Part shown: positions 13,898-25,644 of the stretch, in pieces
Numbering within the stretch: the first letter of the stretch is position 1
Layout of the letters: every line of letters begins with the position of its first letter
DNA from: Buttiauxella selenatireducens
GTDB lineage: Bacteria; Pseudomonadota; Gammaproteobacteria; Enterobacterales; Enterobacteriaceae
Reading direction: 5' to 3'
Assembly: GCF_031432975.1 (NCBI RefSeq)
Contig: NZ_CP133838.1
Span: 1 to 64,000, forward strand
DNA length: 64,000 bases
Translations under genes and position numbers: made by a program
The notes under the pieces: generated by a model
Seen by the model: only the letters and a program-made list of their open reading frames with translations
Told to the model about the DNA's origin: nothing
Database searches by the model: none

Positions 13898-15042
13898 AAA
13901 TTACTAAATTAACCACTTACCGCTTACCTCCGCGCTGGATGTTCCTGAAAATTGAAACTGATGAAGGCGTCGTCGGCTGGGGCGAACCGGTAATTGAAGG
14001 ACGGGCAAAAAGCGTTGAAGCCGCAGTTCATGAATTAAGTGAATTTCTGATTGGCCAGGACCCTGCTCGCATTAATGATTTATGGCAAGTGATGTACCGG
14101 GGTGGTTTTTATCGCGGTGGCCCGATATTAATGAGCGCCATTGCCGGTATCGACCAGGCATTGTGGGATATTAAAGGTAAAGTCTTAAACGCCCCTGTCT
14201 GGCAATTAATGGGCGGACTGGTACGCGATAAAATTAAAGCATATAGCTGGGTAGGCGGCGATCGTCCATCAGACGTCATCGAAGGAATTACTGCATTACG
14301 AAAAATTGGTTTTGATACGTTTAAATTAAACGGCTGCGAAGAAATGGGGATTATTGATAACTCACGTAAAATTGATACGGCGGTTAATACCGTAGCGCAA
14401 ATTCGTGAAGCCTTTGGTAATGAAATTGAATTTGGTCTGGATTTCCATGGACGCGTCAGTGCGCCAATGGCGAAAGTATTAATTAAAGAACTGGAACCTT
14501 ATCGCCCATTGTTTATTGAAGAACCGGTTCTGGCTGAGCAAGCGGAATATTACCCGCGTCTGGCCGCGCAAACGCATATTCCCATCGCCGCAGGTGAGCG
14601 CATGTTCTCGCGCTTTGAGTTTAAACGCGTGCTGGAAGCGGGCGGTTTAGCGATTCTGCAACCGGATCTTTCCCATGCGGGTGGCATCACCGAATGCTTC
14701 AAAATCGCGGGTATGGCCGAAGCCTATGATGTTTCACTGGCACCACATTGCCCGTTGGGGCCCATCGCACTTGCCGCGTGCCTGCATATCGACTTTGTTT
14801 CCCGCAATGCGGTACTCCAGGAACAAAGTATGGGGATTCATTACAACAAAGGCGCTGAATTACTCGATTTCGTTAAAAATAAAGAAGACTTCAAAATGGA
14901 TGGCGGCCACTTTATGCCATTAATGAAACCGGGTCTTGGCGTTGAAATTAACGAAGAAATGGTTATTGAACGCAGTAAAAATGTGACCGACTGGCGCAAT
15001 CCTTTGTGGCGGTATCCAGATGGTGCTGTCGCTGAATGGTAA
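13894..15042 (+). CDS. dgoD: D-galactonate dehydratase
   Basis: DgoD is an enolase-superfamily enzyme that converts D-galactonate to 2-keto-3-deoxygalactonate, the first catabolic step. The 382-residue product has the capping domain, then metal-binding Asp/Glu residues in [15 protein letters not shown] and [10 protein letters not shown], and the general-base histidine in [11 protein letters not shown]. Length equals that of E. coli DgoD. It overlaps dgoA by 4 bp. An ERIC element begins within its stop codon. Confidence 0.97.
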   Translation: MKITKLTTYRLPPRWMFLKIETDEGVVGWGEPVIEGRAKSVEAAVHELSEFLIGQDPARINDLWQVMYRGGFYRGGPILMSAIAGIDQALWDIKGKVLNAPVWQLMGGLVRDKIKAYSWVGGDRPSDVIEGITALRKIGFDTFKLNGCEEMGIIDNSRKIDTAVNTVAQIREAFGNEIEFGLDFHGRVSAPMAKVLIKELEPYRPLFIEEPVLAEQAEYYPRLAAQTHIPIAAGERMFSRFEFKRVLEAGGLAILQPDLSHAGGITECFKIAGMAEAYDVSLAPHCPLGPIALAACLHIDFVSRNAVLQEQSMGIHYNKGAELLDFVKNKEDFKMDGGHFMPLMKPGLGVEINEEMVIERSKNVTDWRNPLWRYPDGAVAEW

Positions 15043-15167
15043 TATTCTTCATCCTTCAAGCCGCAGCGGCGTTGGCTGCGTTCGTTCACCCCAGTCACTT
15101 ACTTTAGTAAGCTCACGGGGATTCACTTACTTGCCGCCTTGCTGCGACTCGAATGATTTAGAATATT
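15041..15167. repeat. ERIC element between dgoD and dgoT
   Basis: This is an imperfect palindrome of 127 bp, exactly the standard ERIC length. It has AATATTC at one end, GAATATT at the other, and the central ERIC blocks CCCAGTCACTTACTT and AGTAAGCTCACGGGGATTCA. It starts on the second base of the dgoD stop codon and is transcribed as part of the operon, so it could affect dgoT mRNA stability. Confidence 0.9.
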
Positions 15168-15226
15168 AAAACGTAAAAATAAATCGAATATAAAAATCCT
15201 CTGTACTATTTTTGGAGACAGATGTT

Positions 15227-16519
15227 ATGGATATTTCTGTAACCGCTACAAGACCTACGCGTCGCCGTTATGTGACGTTAATTATGATCTTCATTACAGT
15301 CGTTATTTGTTATGTCGATCGCGCGAATCTGGCGGTAGCATCGGCTCATATTCAGGAAGAGTTTGGTATTACTAAAACTGAAATGGGTTATATATTTTCG
15401 GCCTTTGCCTGGTTATATACCTTATGCCAGATCCCAGGCGGTTGGTTCCTTGACCGCATGGGTTCGCGCATGACCTATTTTATTGCTATTTTCGGCTGGT
15501 CGGTTGCCACCTTATTCCAGGGGTTTGCAACCGGGCTTATGTCGTTAATAGGGCTGCGTGCGATCACCGGTATTTTTGAAGCGCCTGCGTTCCCAACCAA
15601 TAACCGTATGGTGACCAGTTGGTTCCCGGAACAAGAACGTGCCTCCGCAGTCGGTTTTTATACCTCCGGTCAGTTTGTTGGCCTGGCTTTCCTGACGCCG
15701 CTGCTGATCTGGATTCAGGAAATGCTGAGCTGGCATTGGGTGTTCATCATTACCGGCGCCGTTGGTATTGTTTGGTCATTGATTTGGTTCAAGGTTTACC
15801 AGCCACCCCGCACCAGCAAAGGGATTAACCAGGCTGAGCTTGAGCACATTCGTGACGGTGGTGGCCTGATTGATGGCGACGCACCGGTTGAGAAGAAAGC
15901 CCGCACTCCGCTGACGGCGGCAGACTGGAAACTGGTGTTCAACCGTAAATTAGTTGGCGTTTATTTAGGGCAGTTTGCCGTGGCGTCGACGCTTTGGTTC
16001 TTCCTGACCTGGTTCCCGAACTATCTGACTCAGGAAAAAGGCATTACGGCGCTGAAAGCCGGTTTTATGACCACGGTTCCTTTCCTCGCGGCCTTTGTCG
16101 GTGTGCTGCTCTCGGGTTGGGTAGCGGATCGCCTGGTACGCAAAGGTTATTCGTTGGGTATGGCGCGTAAAACGCCAATCATCTGTGGCCTGTTGCTTTC
16201 TACCTGCATCATGGGCGCAAACTACACCAACGATCCTGTCTGGATTATGACGCTGATGGCTATCGCCTTCTTTGGTAATGGTTTTGCTTCGATTACCTGG
16301 TCGCTGGTTTCCTCTCTCGCACCGATGCGTTTAATCGGCCTGACGGGGGGCGTGTTTAACTTTGCGGGCGGTCTGGGCGGGATTACGGTTCCGCTGGTGA
16401 TTGGTTACCTGGCACAAGGCTACGGTTTTGCACCGGCGCTGGTGTACATTGCCGCTGTCGCCTTGCTTGGCGCACTGTCCTACATTCTGCTGGTCGGTAA
16501 AGTAGAAAGGGTGGGATAA
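15227..16519 (+). CDS. dgoT: D-galactonate/H+ symporter DgoT
   Basis: DgoT is an MFS transporter of the anion:cation symporter family. The 430-residue product has 12 predicted membrane segments, VDRANLAVA in TM1 (Asp and Arg are conserved in substrate and proton coupling), and the cytoplasmic-loop signature [14 protein letters not shown] 15227 follows GGAG at 15214 and yields MDISVTAT like E. coli MDIPVNAA; a TTG at 15212 is less likely. It imports galactonate for the preceding dgoKAD enzymes. Confidence 0.96.
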   Translation: MDISVTATRPTRRRYVTLIMIFITVVICYVDRANLAVASAHIQEEFGITKTEMGYIFSAFAWLYTLCQIPGGWFLDRMGSRMTYFIAIFGWSVATLFQGFATGLMSLIGLRAITGIFEAPAFPTNNRMVTSWFPEQERASAVGFYTSGQFVGLAFLTPLLIWIQEMLSWHWVFIITGAVGIVWSLIWFKVYQPPRTSKGINQAELEHIRDGGGLIDGDAPVEKKARTPLTAADWKLVFNRKLVGVYLGQFAVASTLWFFLTWFPNYLTQEKGITALKAGFMTTVPFLAAFVGVLLSGWVADRLVRKGYSLGMARKTPIICGLLLSTCIMGANYTNDPVWIMTLMAIAFFGNGFASITWSLVSSLAPMRLIGLTGGVFNFAGGLGGITVPLVIGYLAQGYGFAPALVYIAAVALLGALSYILLVGKVERVG

Positions 16520-16532
16520 AAATCAGCAATGA

Positions 16533-16565
16533 TTTACCCTGAGGCGTCCATCGCTTCAGGGTAAA
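16533..16565 (+). promoter_or_regulatory. Strong hairpin that contains the yidR ribosome binding site
   Basis: TTTACCCTGA (16533-16542) pairs perfectly with TCAGGGTAAA (16556-16565). The stem extends inward through GGCG and CGCT around the 5-nt loop TCCAT. The hairpin ends 3 nt before the yidR ATG, and its 3' arm holds the AGGG that would serve as Shine-Dalgarno. No T-run follows, so it is not a normal terminator. Confidence 0.6.
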
Positions 16566-16568
16566 ACC

Positions 16569-17837
16569 ATGATCAAACAACTCACCTTTGCACCTCGCCA
16601 CCATCAACTCACGAATACCAACACCTGGACACCAGACAGCCAATGGTTGGTGTTTGATGTGCGCCCTTCTGGCGCGTCGTTTACCAGCGAAACCATTGAG
16701 CGCGTTAATGTTAATACGGGTGAAGTAGATGTTGTGTACCGGGCGTCGCAAGGCGCGCATGTCGGCGTGGTCACGGTGAATCCGCAGCAACCTGAGCGTT
16801 ATGTCTTTATCCATGGCCCGGAAAACCCAGATGAACACTGGCAGTACGACTTTCATCACCGCCGTGGCGTGGTGGTTGAAAACGGTACGGCAACAAATCT
16901 CGATGCGATGGACATTACGCCGCCCTTTACTCCTGGCGCATTGCGCGGCGGCAGCCATGTTCACGTCTGGAGCCCAGACGGCACGCGTCTGAGCTTCACC
17001 TATAACGACCACGTTATGCATGAATACGATGCGTCGAAAGATTTGCGCAATGTGGGTATCGCACTGCCATATGGCCCGGTAATCCCAACCAAACAACATC
17101 CTCGTGAATACGATGGCAGCCATTATTGCGTTCTGGTCAGCCGCACTACGCCAAATCCACAGCCTGAAAGCGACGAGATTAACCGTGCTTATGAAGAAGG
17201 TTGGATTGGGGATCATGGTTATCGTAAACCGGATGGCAGCCAGCAGCGCTGGGCGCTGGCGTTTATTGGTGACACGCTTTCCACCAGCGGCAATAAAGTG
17301 CCTGAGCTGTTTGTCGTGGATTTACCTGATAACAAAGAGGCTTACTTCGAGGCTGGCGCTGAGCCTGTCGAAGGTACGCAAACCACATTGCCCGCCCCGC
17401 CTGCGCAAGTGCATCAACGTCGGCTTACCTATACCCATCAACGTCGTTACCCAGGCTTAGCGGTTCAGCCACGGCATTGGGTACGCAGCAGCCCGGACGG
17501 CAGTTTACTGGCGTTTTTGATGCGCGATGATTCGGGTGTGGTGCAAATGTATTTGCTTTCACCAAACGGTGGGGAGCCACGTCAGTTGACGCATGTGCAA
17601 GAGAGCATCCAGTCGGCGTTTAACTGGCATCCGAATGGGCAAGCGCTGGGCTTTGTGCAGAATAACCAGATTGTGTTGGTTGGCGTGAACGATGGGGCAA
17701 TCACACCGCTGACGCGGCCAGGGAGTGAGGTGCCTTCAGCAGATGCCGTGGTGTTTTCACCGGATGGAAAACACATTGCCTGGATGCAGGATGTCGAGGG
17801 ATTCCGTCAACTGTTTATGACGGAAACACGCCTGTAA
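16569..17837 (+). CDS. yidR: YidR, WD40-like/TolB-type propeller protein (DUF3748)
   Basis: The 422-residue protein matches E. coli YidR from its first residues (IKQLTFAPRHHQLTNTNTWTPDSQWLVFDVRPSG). Several beta-propeller blade signatures of the WD40-like/PD40 type are visible: WTPDSQWLVFD, WSPDGTRLSFT, SSPDGSLLAFL, WHPNGQALGFV and FSPDGKHIAWM. There is no obvious signal peptide. Function is unknown; an oligogalacturonate-lyase-like fold has been suggested for the family. A hairpin covers its ribosome binding site. It lies directly after dgoT as in E. coli and ends 1 bp from the convergent yidQ. Confidence 0.93.
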   Translation: MIKQLTFAPRHHQLTNTNTWTPDSQWLVFDVRPSGASFTSETIERVNVNTGEVDVVYRASQGAHVGVVTVNPQQPERYVFIHGPENPDEHWQYDFHHRRGVVVENGTATNLDAMDITPPFTPGALRGGSHVHVWSPDGTRLSFTYNDHVMHEYDASKDLRNVGIALPYGPVIPTKQHPREYDGSHYCVLVSRTTPNPQPESDEINRAYEEGWIGDHGYRKPDGSQQRWALAFIGDTLSTSGNKVPELFVVDLPDNKEAYFEAGAEPVEGTQTTLPAPPAQVHQRRLTYTHQRRYPGLAVQPRHWVRSSPDGSLLAFLMRDDSGVVQMYLLSPNGGEPRQLTHVQESIQSAFNWHPNGQALGFVQNNQIVLVGVNDGAITPLTRPGSEVPSADAVVFSPDGKHIAWMQDVEGFRQLFMTETRL

Positions 17838-18161
17838 TTACTGAACGGGCGGGAGCACAGAATTGGTGGCCAGATTCGCGTTCTCGCTCGCTTCGACTTT
17901 AGATTTCAGAGACTTGTCGGTGCGGTACAAATCCCACGGCACCAATACGGTATCCGCAATCGCCGTAAATGGCATATCGAGTACGACAAACGGTTTGTAT
18001 CCCCAGCTTGTTCCGCTGTCAGTCAGCATTTGGTAGCTTGCGCGGGTGCCGGGATACGTCCCATCTTGCCCACCTGTATGAGTCATGACACTTGAGCATC
18101 CACTGACGGTGAGTAATCCACTACCCAGAATGATTGTTGGAAGATAACTTTTCATCATCAC
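17838..18161 (-). CDS. yidQ: YidQ family lipoprotein (DUF1375)
   Basis: This is a small outer-membrane-type lipoprotein of about 107 residues. A signal peptide with lipobox TVSGC (Cys near residue 22) is followed by SSVMTHTGG, then YPGTRASYQ and the conserved DMPFTAIADTVLVPWDLYR block of DUF1375. The role is unknown. It is convergent with yidR with no gap. Upstream lies the ibpA promoter region transcribed the other way. Of the two adjacent initial Met codons, the exact start is uncertain by one or two residues. Confidence 0.9.
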   Translation of the reverse strand: MMMKSYLPTIILGSGLLTVSGCSSVMTHTGGQDGTYPGTRASYQMLTDSGTSWGYKPFVVLDMPFTAIADTVLVPWDLYRTDKSLKSKVEASENANLATNSVLPPVQ

Positions 18162-18341
18162 TATAATTTTTTCGTCGTAAAGGGCCTGTTCTGGCCTGGC
18201 TGCACTGGGTTATATCACCCATACAGATAATAAAAAAACTGCACTTACTACTCTGTGGCGTTTATCGCAGATAATTCCTGTTTACTCCGCAATCAGTCTA
18301 TGTACTGACAGCGGAACCCGCAAAAAATTTACTTTTGTGGC

Positions 18342-18369
18342 CTTGAAAAGCGTGAAACAGGACCGATTT
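18342..18369 (+). promoter_or_regulatory. Sigma32-type promoter of ibpAB
   Basis: CTTGAAA (18342-18348) and CCGATTT (18363-18369) are separated by 14 bp, a good fit to the heat-shock sigma32 consensus CTTGAAA / CCCCATnT. It would give an ibpA leader of roughly 100 nt, long enough to hold the thermometer. Confidence 0.7.
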
Positions 18370-18379
18370 TATTAACGTG

Positions 18380-18477
18380 GTCAATAAAGGGTACGCCGTA
18401 AGGGTACTCAGTTACTGAAGCCTGTCCATGATGGAAGGCAATGTTTGATTCTCGCTGATAATCAGGAGTATTAATTT
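18380..18477 (+). ncRNA. ROSE-type RNA thermometer in the ibpA leader
   Basis: The last hairpin, CTCGCTGATAATCAGGAG (18451-18468), folds as CUC-bulged G-CUGA / UCAG-GAG, hiding the Shine-Dalgarno AGGAG. A bulged G opposite the ribosome binding site is the hallmark of ROSE elements, as known for E. coli ibpA. Heating should melt it and allow IbpA translation. The 5' limit is approximate. Confidence 0.8.
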
Positions 18478-18891
18478 ATGCGTAATTTCGATTTATCCCC
18501 GCTTTATCGTTCTGCTATTGGTTTTGACCGTCTGTTTAACCTGCTGGAAAGCAACCAGAGCCAGAGCAACGGCGGCTATCCTCCATACAATGTTGAATTA
18601 GTTGACGAAAACAACTATCGCATTGCGATTGCAGTAGCCGGTTTCGCTGAAAGCGAACTGGAAATTACTGCCCAGGATAACTTGCTCGTTGTAAAAGGCG
18701 CGCACGCAGACCCACAACCAGAGCGCACTTATCTCTATCAGGGGATTGCCGAGCGCAACTTCGAACGCAAATTCCAGTTAGCAGAAAACATCCACATCCG
18801 TGGTGCAAACCTGGTCAATGGCTTGCTGTACATCGATCTGGAGCGCGTGATTCCAGAAGCAATGAAACCGCGCCGAATCGAAATTAACTAA
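18478..18891 (+). CDS. ibpA: Small heat-shock protein IbpA
   Basis: IbpA is an alpha-crystallin-type holdase that binds aggregating proteins with IbpB and hands them to DnaK/ClpB. The 137-residue product has the N-terminal [20 protein letters not shown], the alpha-crystallin domain (about 35-125) with [12 protein letters not shown] and [14 protein letters not shown], and the C-terminal IEIN (I-x-I oligomerisation motif). It is controlled by a sigma32-type promoter and a ROSE thermometer. ibpB follows 103 bp downstream. Confidence 0.98.
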   Translation: MRNFDLSPLYRSAIGFDRLFNLLESNQSQSNGGYPPYNVELVDENNYRIAIAVAGFAESELEITAQDNLLVVKGAHADPQPERTYLYQGIAERNFERKFQLAENIHIRGANLVNGLLYIDLERVIPEAMKPRRIEIN

Positions 18892-18969
18892 CTCTGCGGG
18901 TCGCATTGAGCGGCCTGAACAAATAACGTAACAAAGCCCAGGCTTGCCGATAGGGAGCCGAAGGTAAAA

Positions 18970-18987
18970 CTCGCTTCAAAGAAGGAG
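18970..18987 (+). ncRNA. ROSE-like thermometer hairpin before ibpB
   Basis: CTCGCTTCAAAGAAGGAG folds as CUC-bulged G-CUUC / GAAG-GAG with an AAA loop and sequesters the AAGGAG Shine-Dalgarno of ibpB (ATG at 18995). It has the same architecture as the ibpA hairpin, including the bulged G. Confidence 0.75.
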
Positions 18988-18994
18988 AAAACAC

Positions 18995-19423
18995 ATGCGT
19001 AACTACGATTTATCACCTCTGCTGCGTCAATGGATCGGTTTTGACAAACTGGCTAATGCCTTACAAACCAGCAGCGAAGGGCAGACATTCCCGCCTTACA
19101 ACATTGAGAAAGGCGATGATAACCACTATCGGATCACACTGGCGCTGGCCGGTTTCCGCCAGGAAGATCTTGAGATTGAGCTGGAAGGTACACGCCTGCA
19201 TGTAAAAGGCACGCCGGTCAAACCTGAAAAGGAAACCACCTGGCTGCATCAGGGGTTAGTGACTCAGCCATTTAGCCTGAGCTTCACCCTTGCAGAATAC
19301 ATGAAGGTATCCGGTGCGACATTTACCAACGGTCTGTTGCACATCGACCTGGTACGTGAAATTCCTGAAGAGGTGGCACCGAAACGCATCGCTATCAGCG
19401 AGCGCCCTGCGCTTAATAGCTAA
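18995..19423 (+). CDS. ibpB: Small heat-shock protein IbpB
   Basis: IbpB is the partner small heat-shock protein that makes IbpA-coated aggregates easier to refold. The 142-residue product starts [20 protein letters not shown] and carries the alpha-crystallin domain ([30 protein letters not shown]) and the tail IAI. It is a paralogue of the gene 103 bp upstream and is in the same operon, with its own predicted thermometer hairpin. A strong terminator follows. Confidence 0.98.
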   Translation: MRNYDLSPLLRQWIGFDKLANALQTSSEGQTFPPYNIEKGDDNHYRITLALAGFRQEDLEIELEGTRLHVKGTPVKPEKETTWLHQGLVTQPFSLSFTLAEYMKVSGATFTNGLLHIDLVREIPEEVAPKRIAISERPALNS

Positions 19424-19441
19424 TTGCAGTATCCCCCTTTC

Positions 19442-19470
19442 TGAGGCCCCATTTATGGGGCCTTTTTTTG
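19442..19470 (+). terminator. Rho-independent terminator of ibpAB
   Basis: AGGCCCCAT and ATGGGGCCT pair around a TT loop and are followed by TTTTTTT, 18-20 bp after the ibpB stop. Confidence 0.9.
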
Positions 19471-19549
19471 TGTTCTGCACCCCATTAACGCCCGCATCTC
19501 TCTGCCAGAATCACTGTTAATAATAATGTTATTCACAGGGAATTCTGCG

Positions 19550-21205
19550 ATGAGTGAAATAGCGTTAACCGTCAGTATGTTGGCATTGGTCGCGGTCGTC
19601 GGCTTGTGGATTGGCAACATCAAAATTCGTGGCATCGGGTTTGGGATAGGCGGTGTGCTATTCGGCGGTATTATCGTCGGTCACTTCGTCAATAAAGCCG
19701 GAATAAACTTGAATGGCGACATGCTTCATTTCATTCAGGAATTTGGCCTGATCCTGTTCGTTTACACCATTGGTATTCAAGTCGGGCCGGGGTTCTTCTC
19801 TTCTTTGCGCGTGTCCGGTTTGCGCCTCAATCTCTTTGCGCTCCTCATTGTGGTGCTCGGCGGGTTGGTCACTGCGCTCATCCATAAAATCTTCGATGTT
19901 CCTCTGCCCGTGGTATTAGGTGTTTTCTCGGGTGCAGTGACCAATACGCCAGCATTGGGTGCGGGCCAGCAAATCCTGACAGATCTGGGCAACCCTGCGG
20001 AATGGGTTGATAAAATGGGGATGAGCTATGCGATGGCGTACCCGTTCGGTATTTGCGGGATCCTGATAACCATGTGGCTGACTCGCATGGTCTTTCGTAT
20101 TAACGTCGATCAAGAAGCGGCGCGCTTTGATAGCAGCTCCGGGCAAAGTCATGCTCAACTCCAGACCATGAATATCTGTGTCGCCAACCCCAATCTCAAC
20201 GGCTTACCCATTCAGGATGTGCCCGTCCTTAACAGCGATACCATTATTTGTTCACGCCTGAAACGCGGAGAATTACTGATGGTCCCCGCGCCGGGTACGG
20301 TGATTCAAACCGGGGATTTATTGCACCTGGTGGGGCAAGAAAAAGATCTGCATTCCGCATTATTGGTTATCGGCCAGCAAGTGGATACCTCACTTTCTAC
20401 ACGCGGAACCGACTTGCGTGTGGAGCGTGTGGTGGTGACCAATGAGAAAGTGCTGGGGAAAAAAATCCGCGACCTGCATTTAAAGCAGAAGTACGACGTG
20501 GTCATTTCGCGCCTGAATCGTACAGGTATTGAGCTGGTGGCAAGCAGCAATGTTAGCCTGCAATTTGGCGATATCCTCAATTTAGTTGGTCGTCCTGAAT
20601 CGATAGAAGCCGTGGCGGCAGAGGTGGGGAACGCGCAGCAAAAACTCCAGCAAGTACAAATGTTGCCGGTATTTATCGGCATTGGGCTCGGTGTTTTATT
20701 GGGCTCGATCCCGCTTTTCATTCCGGGATTCCCTGTCGCACTGCGCCTTGGACTCGCGGGTGGGCCGCTCATTATGGCGATCATTCTTGGGCGCATAGGC
20801 AGTATTGGTACGCTGTACTGGTTTATGCCGCCGAGTGCGAACCTCGCATTGCGCGAGCTGGGAATTGTCTTGTTCCTTGCGGTGGTCGGTTTGAAATCGG
20901 GTGGGGATTTTGTCAGTACTTTGCTGCATGGCGACGGTGTCAGCTGGATTGGCTACGGCATTCTGATTACCGGCATTCCGTTGCTGGTGACGGCGATCAT
21001 TGCAAGATTGCTCGCCAAAATGAATTACCTGACGCTCTGCGGCATGCTGGCAGGCTCGATGACCGATCCCCCGGCGTTGGCCTTTGCTAACGGCTTGCAT
21101 GGCACCAGTGGCGCGGCGGCATTGTCTTACGCCACGGTTTACCCACTGGTCATGTTTCTGCGCATTATTACCCCGCAGCTTTTGGCGGTGTTGTTCTGGG
21201 TGTAA
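19550..21205 (+). CDS. yidE: Putative transporter YidE (AspT/TrkA-C family)
   Basis: YidE is an inner-membrane protein of the aspartate:alanine exchanger family with unknown substrate. The 551-residue product has two membrane halves (about five segments each), and they repeat the motif [11 protein letters not shown] / [12 protein letters not shown]. Between them are two TrkA-C (RCK-C) domains (about 195-375), visible as [13 protein letters not shown] and [21 protein letters not shown] at 19550 matches the E. coli start; the frame is open 24 bp further upstream. Confidence 0.95.
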   Translation: MSEIALTVSMLALVAVVGLWIGNIKIRGIGFGIGGVLFGGIIVGHFVNKAGINLNGDMLHFIQEFGLILFVYTIGIQVGPGFFSSLRVSGLRLNLFALLIVVLGGLVTALIHKIFDVPLPVVLGVFSGAVTNTPALGAGQQILTDLGNPAEWVDKMGMSYAMAYPFGICGILITMWLTRMVFRINVDQEAARFDSSSGQSHAQLQTMNICVANPNLNGLPIQDVPVLNSDTIICSRLKRGELLMVPAPGTVIQTGDLLHLVGQEKDLHSALLVIGQQVDTSLSTRGTDLRVERVVVTNEKVLGKKIRDLHLKQKYDVVISRLNRTGIELVASSNVSLQFGDILNLVGRPESIEAVAAEVGNAQQKLQQVQMLPVFIGIGLGVLLGSIPLFIPGFPVALRLGLAGGPLIMAIILGRIGSIGTLYWFMPPSANLALRELGIVLFLAVVGLKSGGDFVSTLLHGDGVSWIGYGILITGIPLLVTAIIARLLAKMNYLTLCGMLAGSMTDPPALAFANGLHGTSGAAALSYATVYPLVMFLRIITPQLLAVLFWV

Positions 21206-21219
21206 TGCCTGACGATTGC

Positions 21220-21927
21220 CTATAAATGCACTCGCCGCAAATGGTAATCCACCTGGTATTCGCTGGCATTGCGGAACATTACTGAATAATTCACATAGTC
21301 GCCGCTGTCGCTGTATGACAGCGACGTGATGCGCAAAATCGGTGTGAGCTCGTCGATGTTGAGTAACTTTGCCATCTTCCGGTCGGCCAGGACGGGTGTC
21401 AGGCTTTCGTAGTTACCGCACACGATAATGTGGCATTCATCCTCGATATAACTGAACTTTGACCCTTCCAGATGTGCGACTGATAGATTATGGAATAATT
21501 TCAATGGCATGTAGCTGTCTTCTACCATCAATGGCTTTCCGTCTACCGAGCGCACCCGGCGCGAGTAGTAGATCCGTTCATCAATATTAATGCGTAATTG
21601 GCTAGCGATGGCAGGCGGTGCGGGCATTACCTGAAACTCCAGCACATTGCTGATGACCTCTTTACCCTGGTTACGCATCACTTCAATGAATCCCGTCAGA
21701 TTCGTCGTCTCATGATGGACATCTTTTTTAGCCACATAGGTGCCGCTACCGTGGCGGCGCACTACCAGCCCCCAACTCACCAGCAAATCGATAGCTTTAC
21801 GAATCGTCATGCGTGATACGCCAAACTCACCTGCAAGACGGACTTCAGAAGGCAGTGGGCTGCCAATGTTGTAATCAGCCGAGTTAAGGCGGATTCGTAA
21901 CCGATCGGCGATAGATTTGTAGATCAC
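21220..21927 (-). CDS. yidP: GntR/HutC-family regulator YidP
   Basis: YidP has an N-terminal winged helix-turn-helix (GSPLPSEVRLAGEFGVSRMTIRKAIDLL) and a C-terminal UTRA ligand-binding domain (about 90-230), the arrangement of sugar-phosphate-responsive HutC regulators. A frame is open to 21978. A GTG at 21927 with AGAGG eight bases upstream gives VIYKSIADRLRIRL, which matches E. coli MIYKSIAERLRIRL, so I place the start there (235 residues). It is divergent from aglA and is the likely local regulator of alpha-glucoside use. Confidence 0.9.
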   Translation of the reverse strand: MIYKSIADRLRIRLNSADYNIGSPLPSEVRLAGEFGVSRMTIRKAIDLLVSWGLVVRRHGSGTYVAKKDVHHETTNLTGFIEVMRNQGKEVISNVLEFQVMPAPPAIASQLRINIDERIYYSRRVRSVDGKPLMVEDSYMPLKLFHNLSVAHLEGSKFSYIEDECHIIVCGNYESLTPVLADRKMAKLLNIDELTPILRITSLSYSDSGDYVNYSVMFRNASEYQVDYHLRRVHL

Positions 21928-22223
21928 CTGTAGACCTCTTAATGGCTGCGCATAGGGTTTAATAAACCCTTGTTTCATTAAATATTCACTTGATTTAATT
22001 GAGTTAAATTACTCATTCACGCCGTGAATTGGATGGTGAAAATCAGCGTGTCTATTTATTTATCAAAAAGTAGACAACTTACCCCAAATAAAAACTATGA
22101 AAGCGATCACGAATCGGCGCGGCGGGCAAAGATAAGTCACCCACGTCTCCCTACTCTCAGTCTCAGGCCAGCGTTAAAAAATAAGGTCACTTACCCTACA
22201 AGTTGTTACGTGAGGATTTAAAA

Positions 22224-25165
<2,942 letters not shown>

Positions 25166-25184
25166 GTTTTGTTGGGTGTGGGCT

Positions 25185-25627
25185 GCCCTCACCCTAACCC
25201 TCTCCCACAGGGAGAGGGGATTGTTCAGTTTTCTCCCTCTCCAGGTTGAGAGGGAACTGTTCGGTTTTCTCCCTCTCCAGAGTGAGAGGAAACTGTTCGG
25301 TTTTCTCCCTCTCCAGGGTGAGAGGGAACTGTTCGGTTTTCTCCCTCTCCAGGGGGAGAGGGGATTGTTCAGTTTTCTCCCTCTCCAGAGTGAGAGGGAA
25401 CTGTTCGGTTTTCTCCCTCTCCAGGGGGAGAGGGAATTGTTCAGTTTTCTCCCTCTCCTGGGGGAGAGGGAACTGTTCGGTTTTCTCCCTCTCCAGAGTG
25501 AGAGGGAATTGTTCGGTTTTCTCCCTCTCCAGGGTGAGAGGGAACTGTTCGGTTTTCTCCCTCTCCAGGGTGAGAGGGAACTGTTCGGTTTTCTCCCTCT
25601 CCAGGGGGAGAGGGCTGGGGTGAGGGC
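25185..25627. repeat. GCCCTCACCC palindromic element expanded by eleven 36-bp tandem units
   Basis: The outer arms are GCCCTCACCCTAACCC at the left and a matching GGGGTGAGGGC at the right. Between them the block TTTTCTCCCTCTCC recurs eleven times with an exact period of 36 bp (25229, 25265, and so on to 25589). Each unit contains a CCCTCTCC / GGAGAGGG-type inverted repeat that can form its own hairpin; a few bases vary between units. It lies between the convergent ends of aglB and dsdA, 17 bp from the dsdA stop. Because 36 is divisible by 3, long but meaningless reading frames cross it. Confidence 0.9.
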
Positions 25628-25644
25628 GTGCTTATTAAGCGTGA

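Noticed and set aside
25229-25600. CRISPR-like array of regularly spaced repeats
   Set aside because: The units are contiguous with no unique spacers, and no cas genes are nearby.
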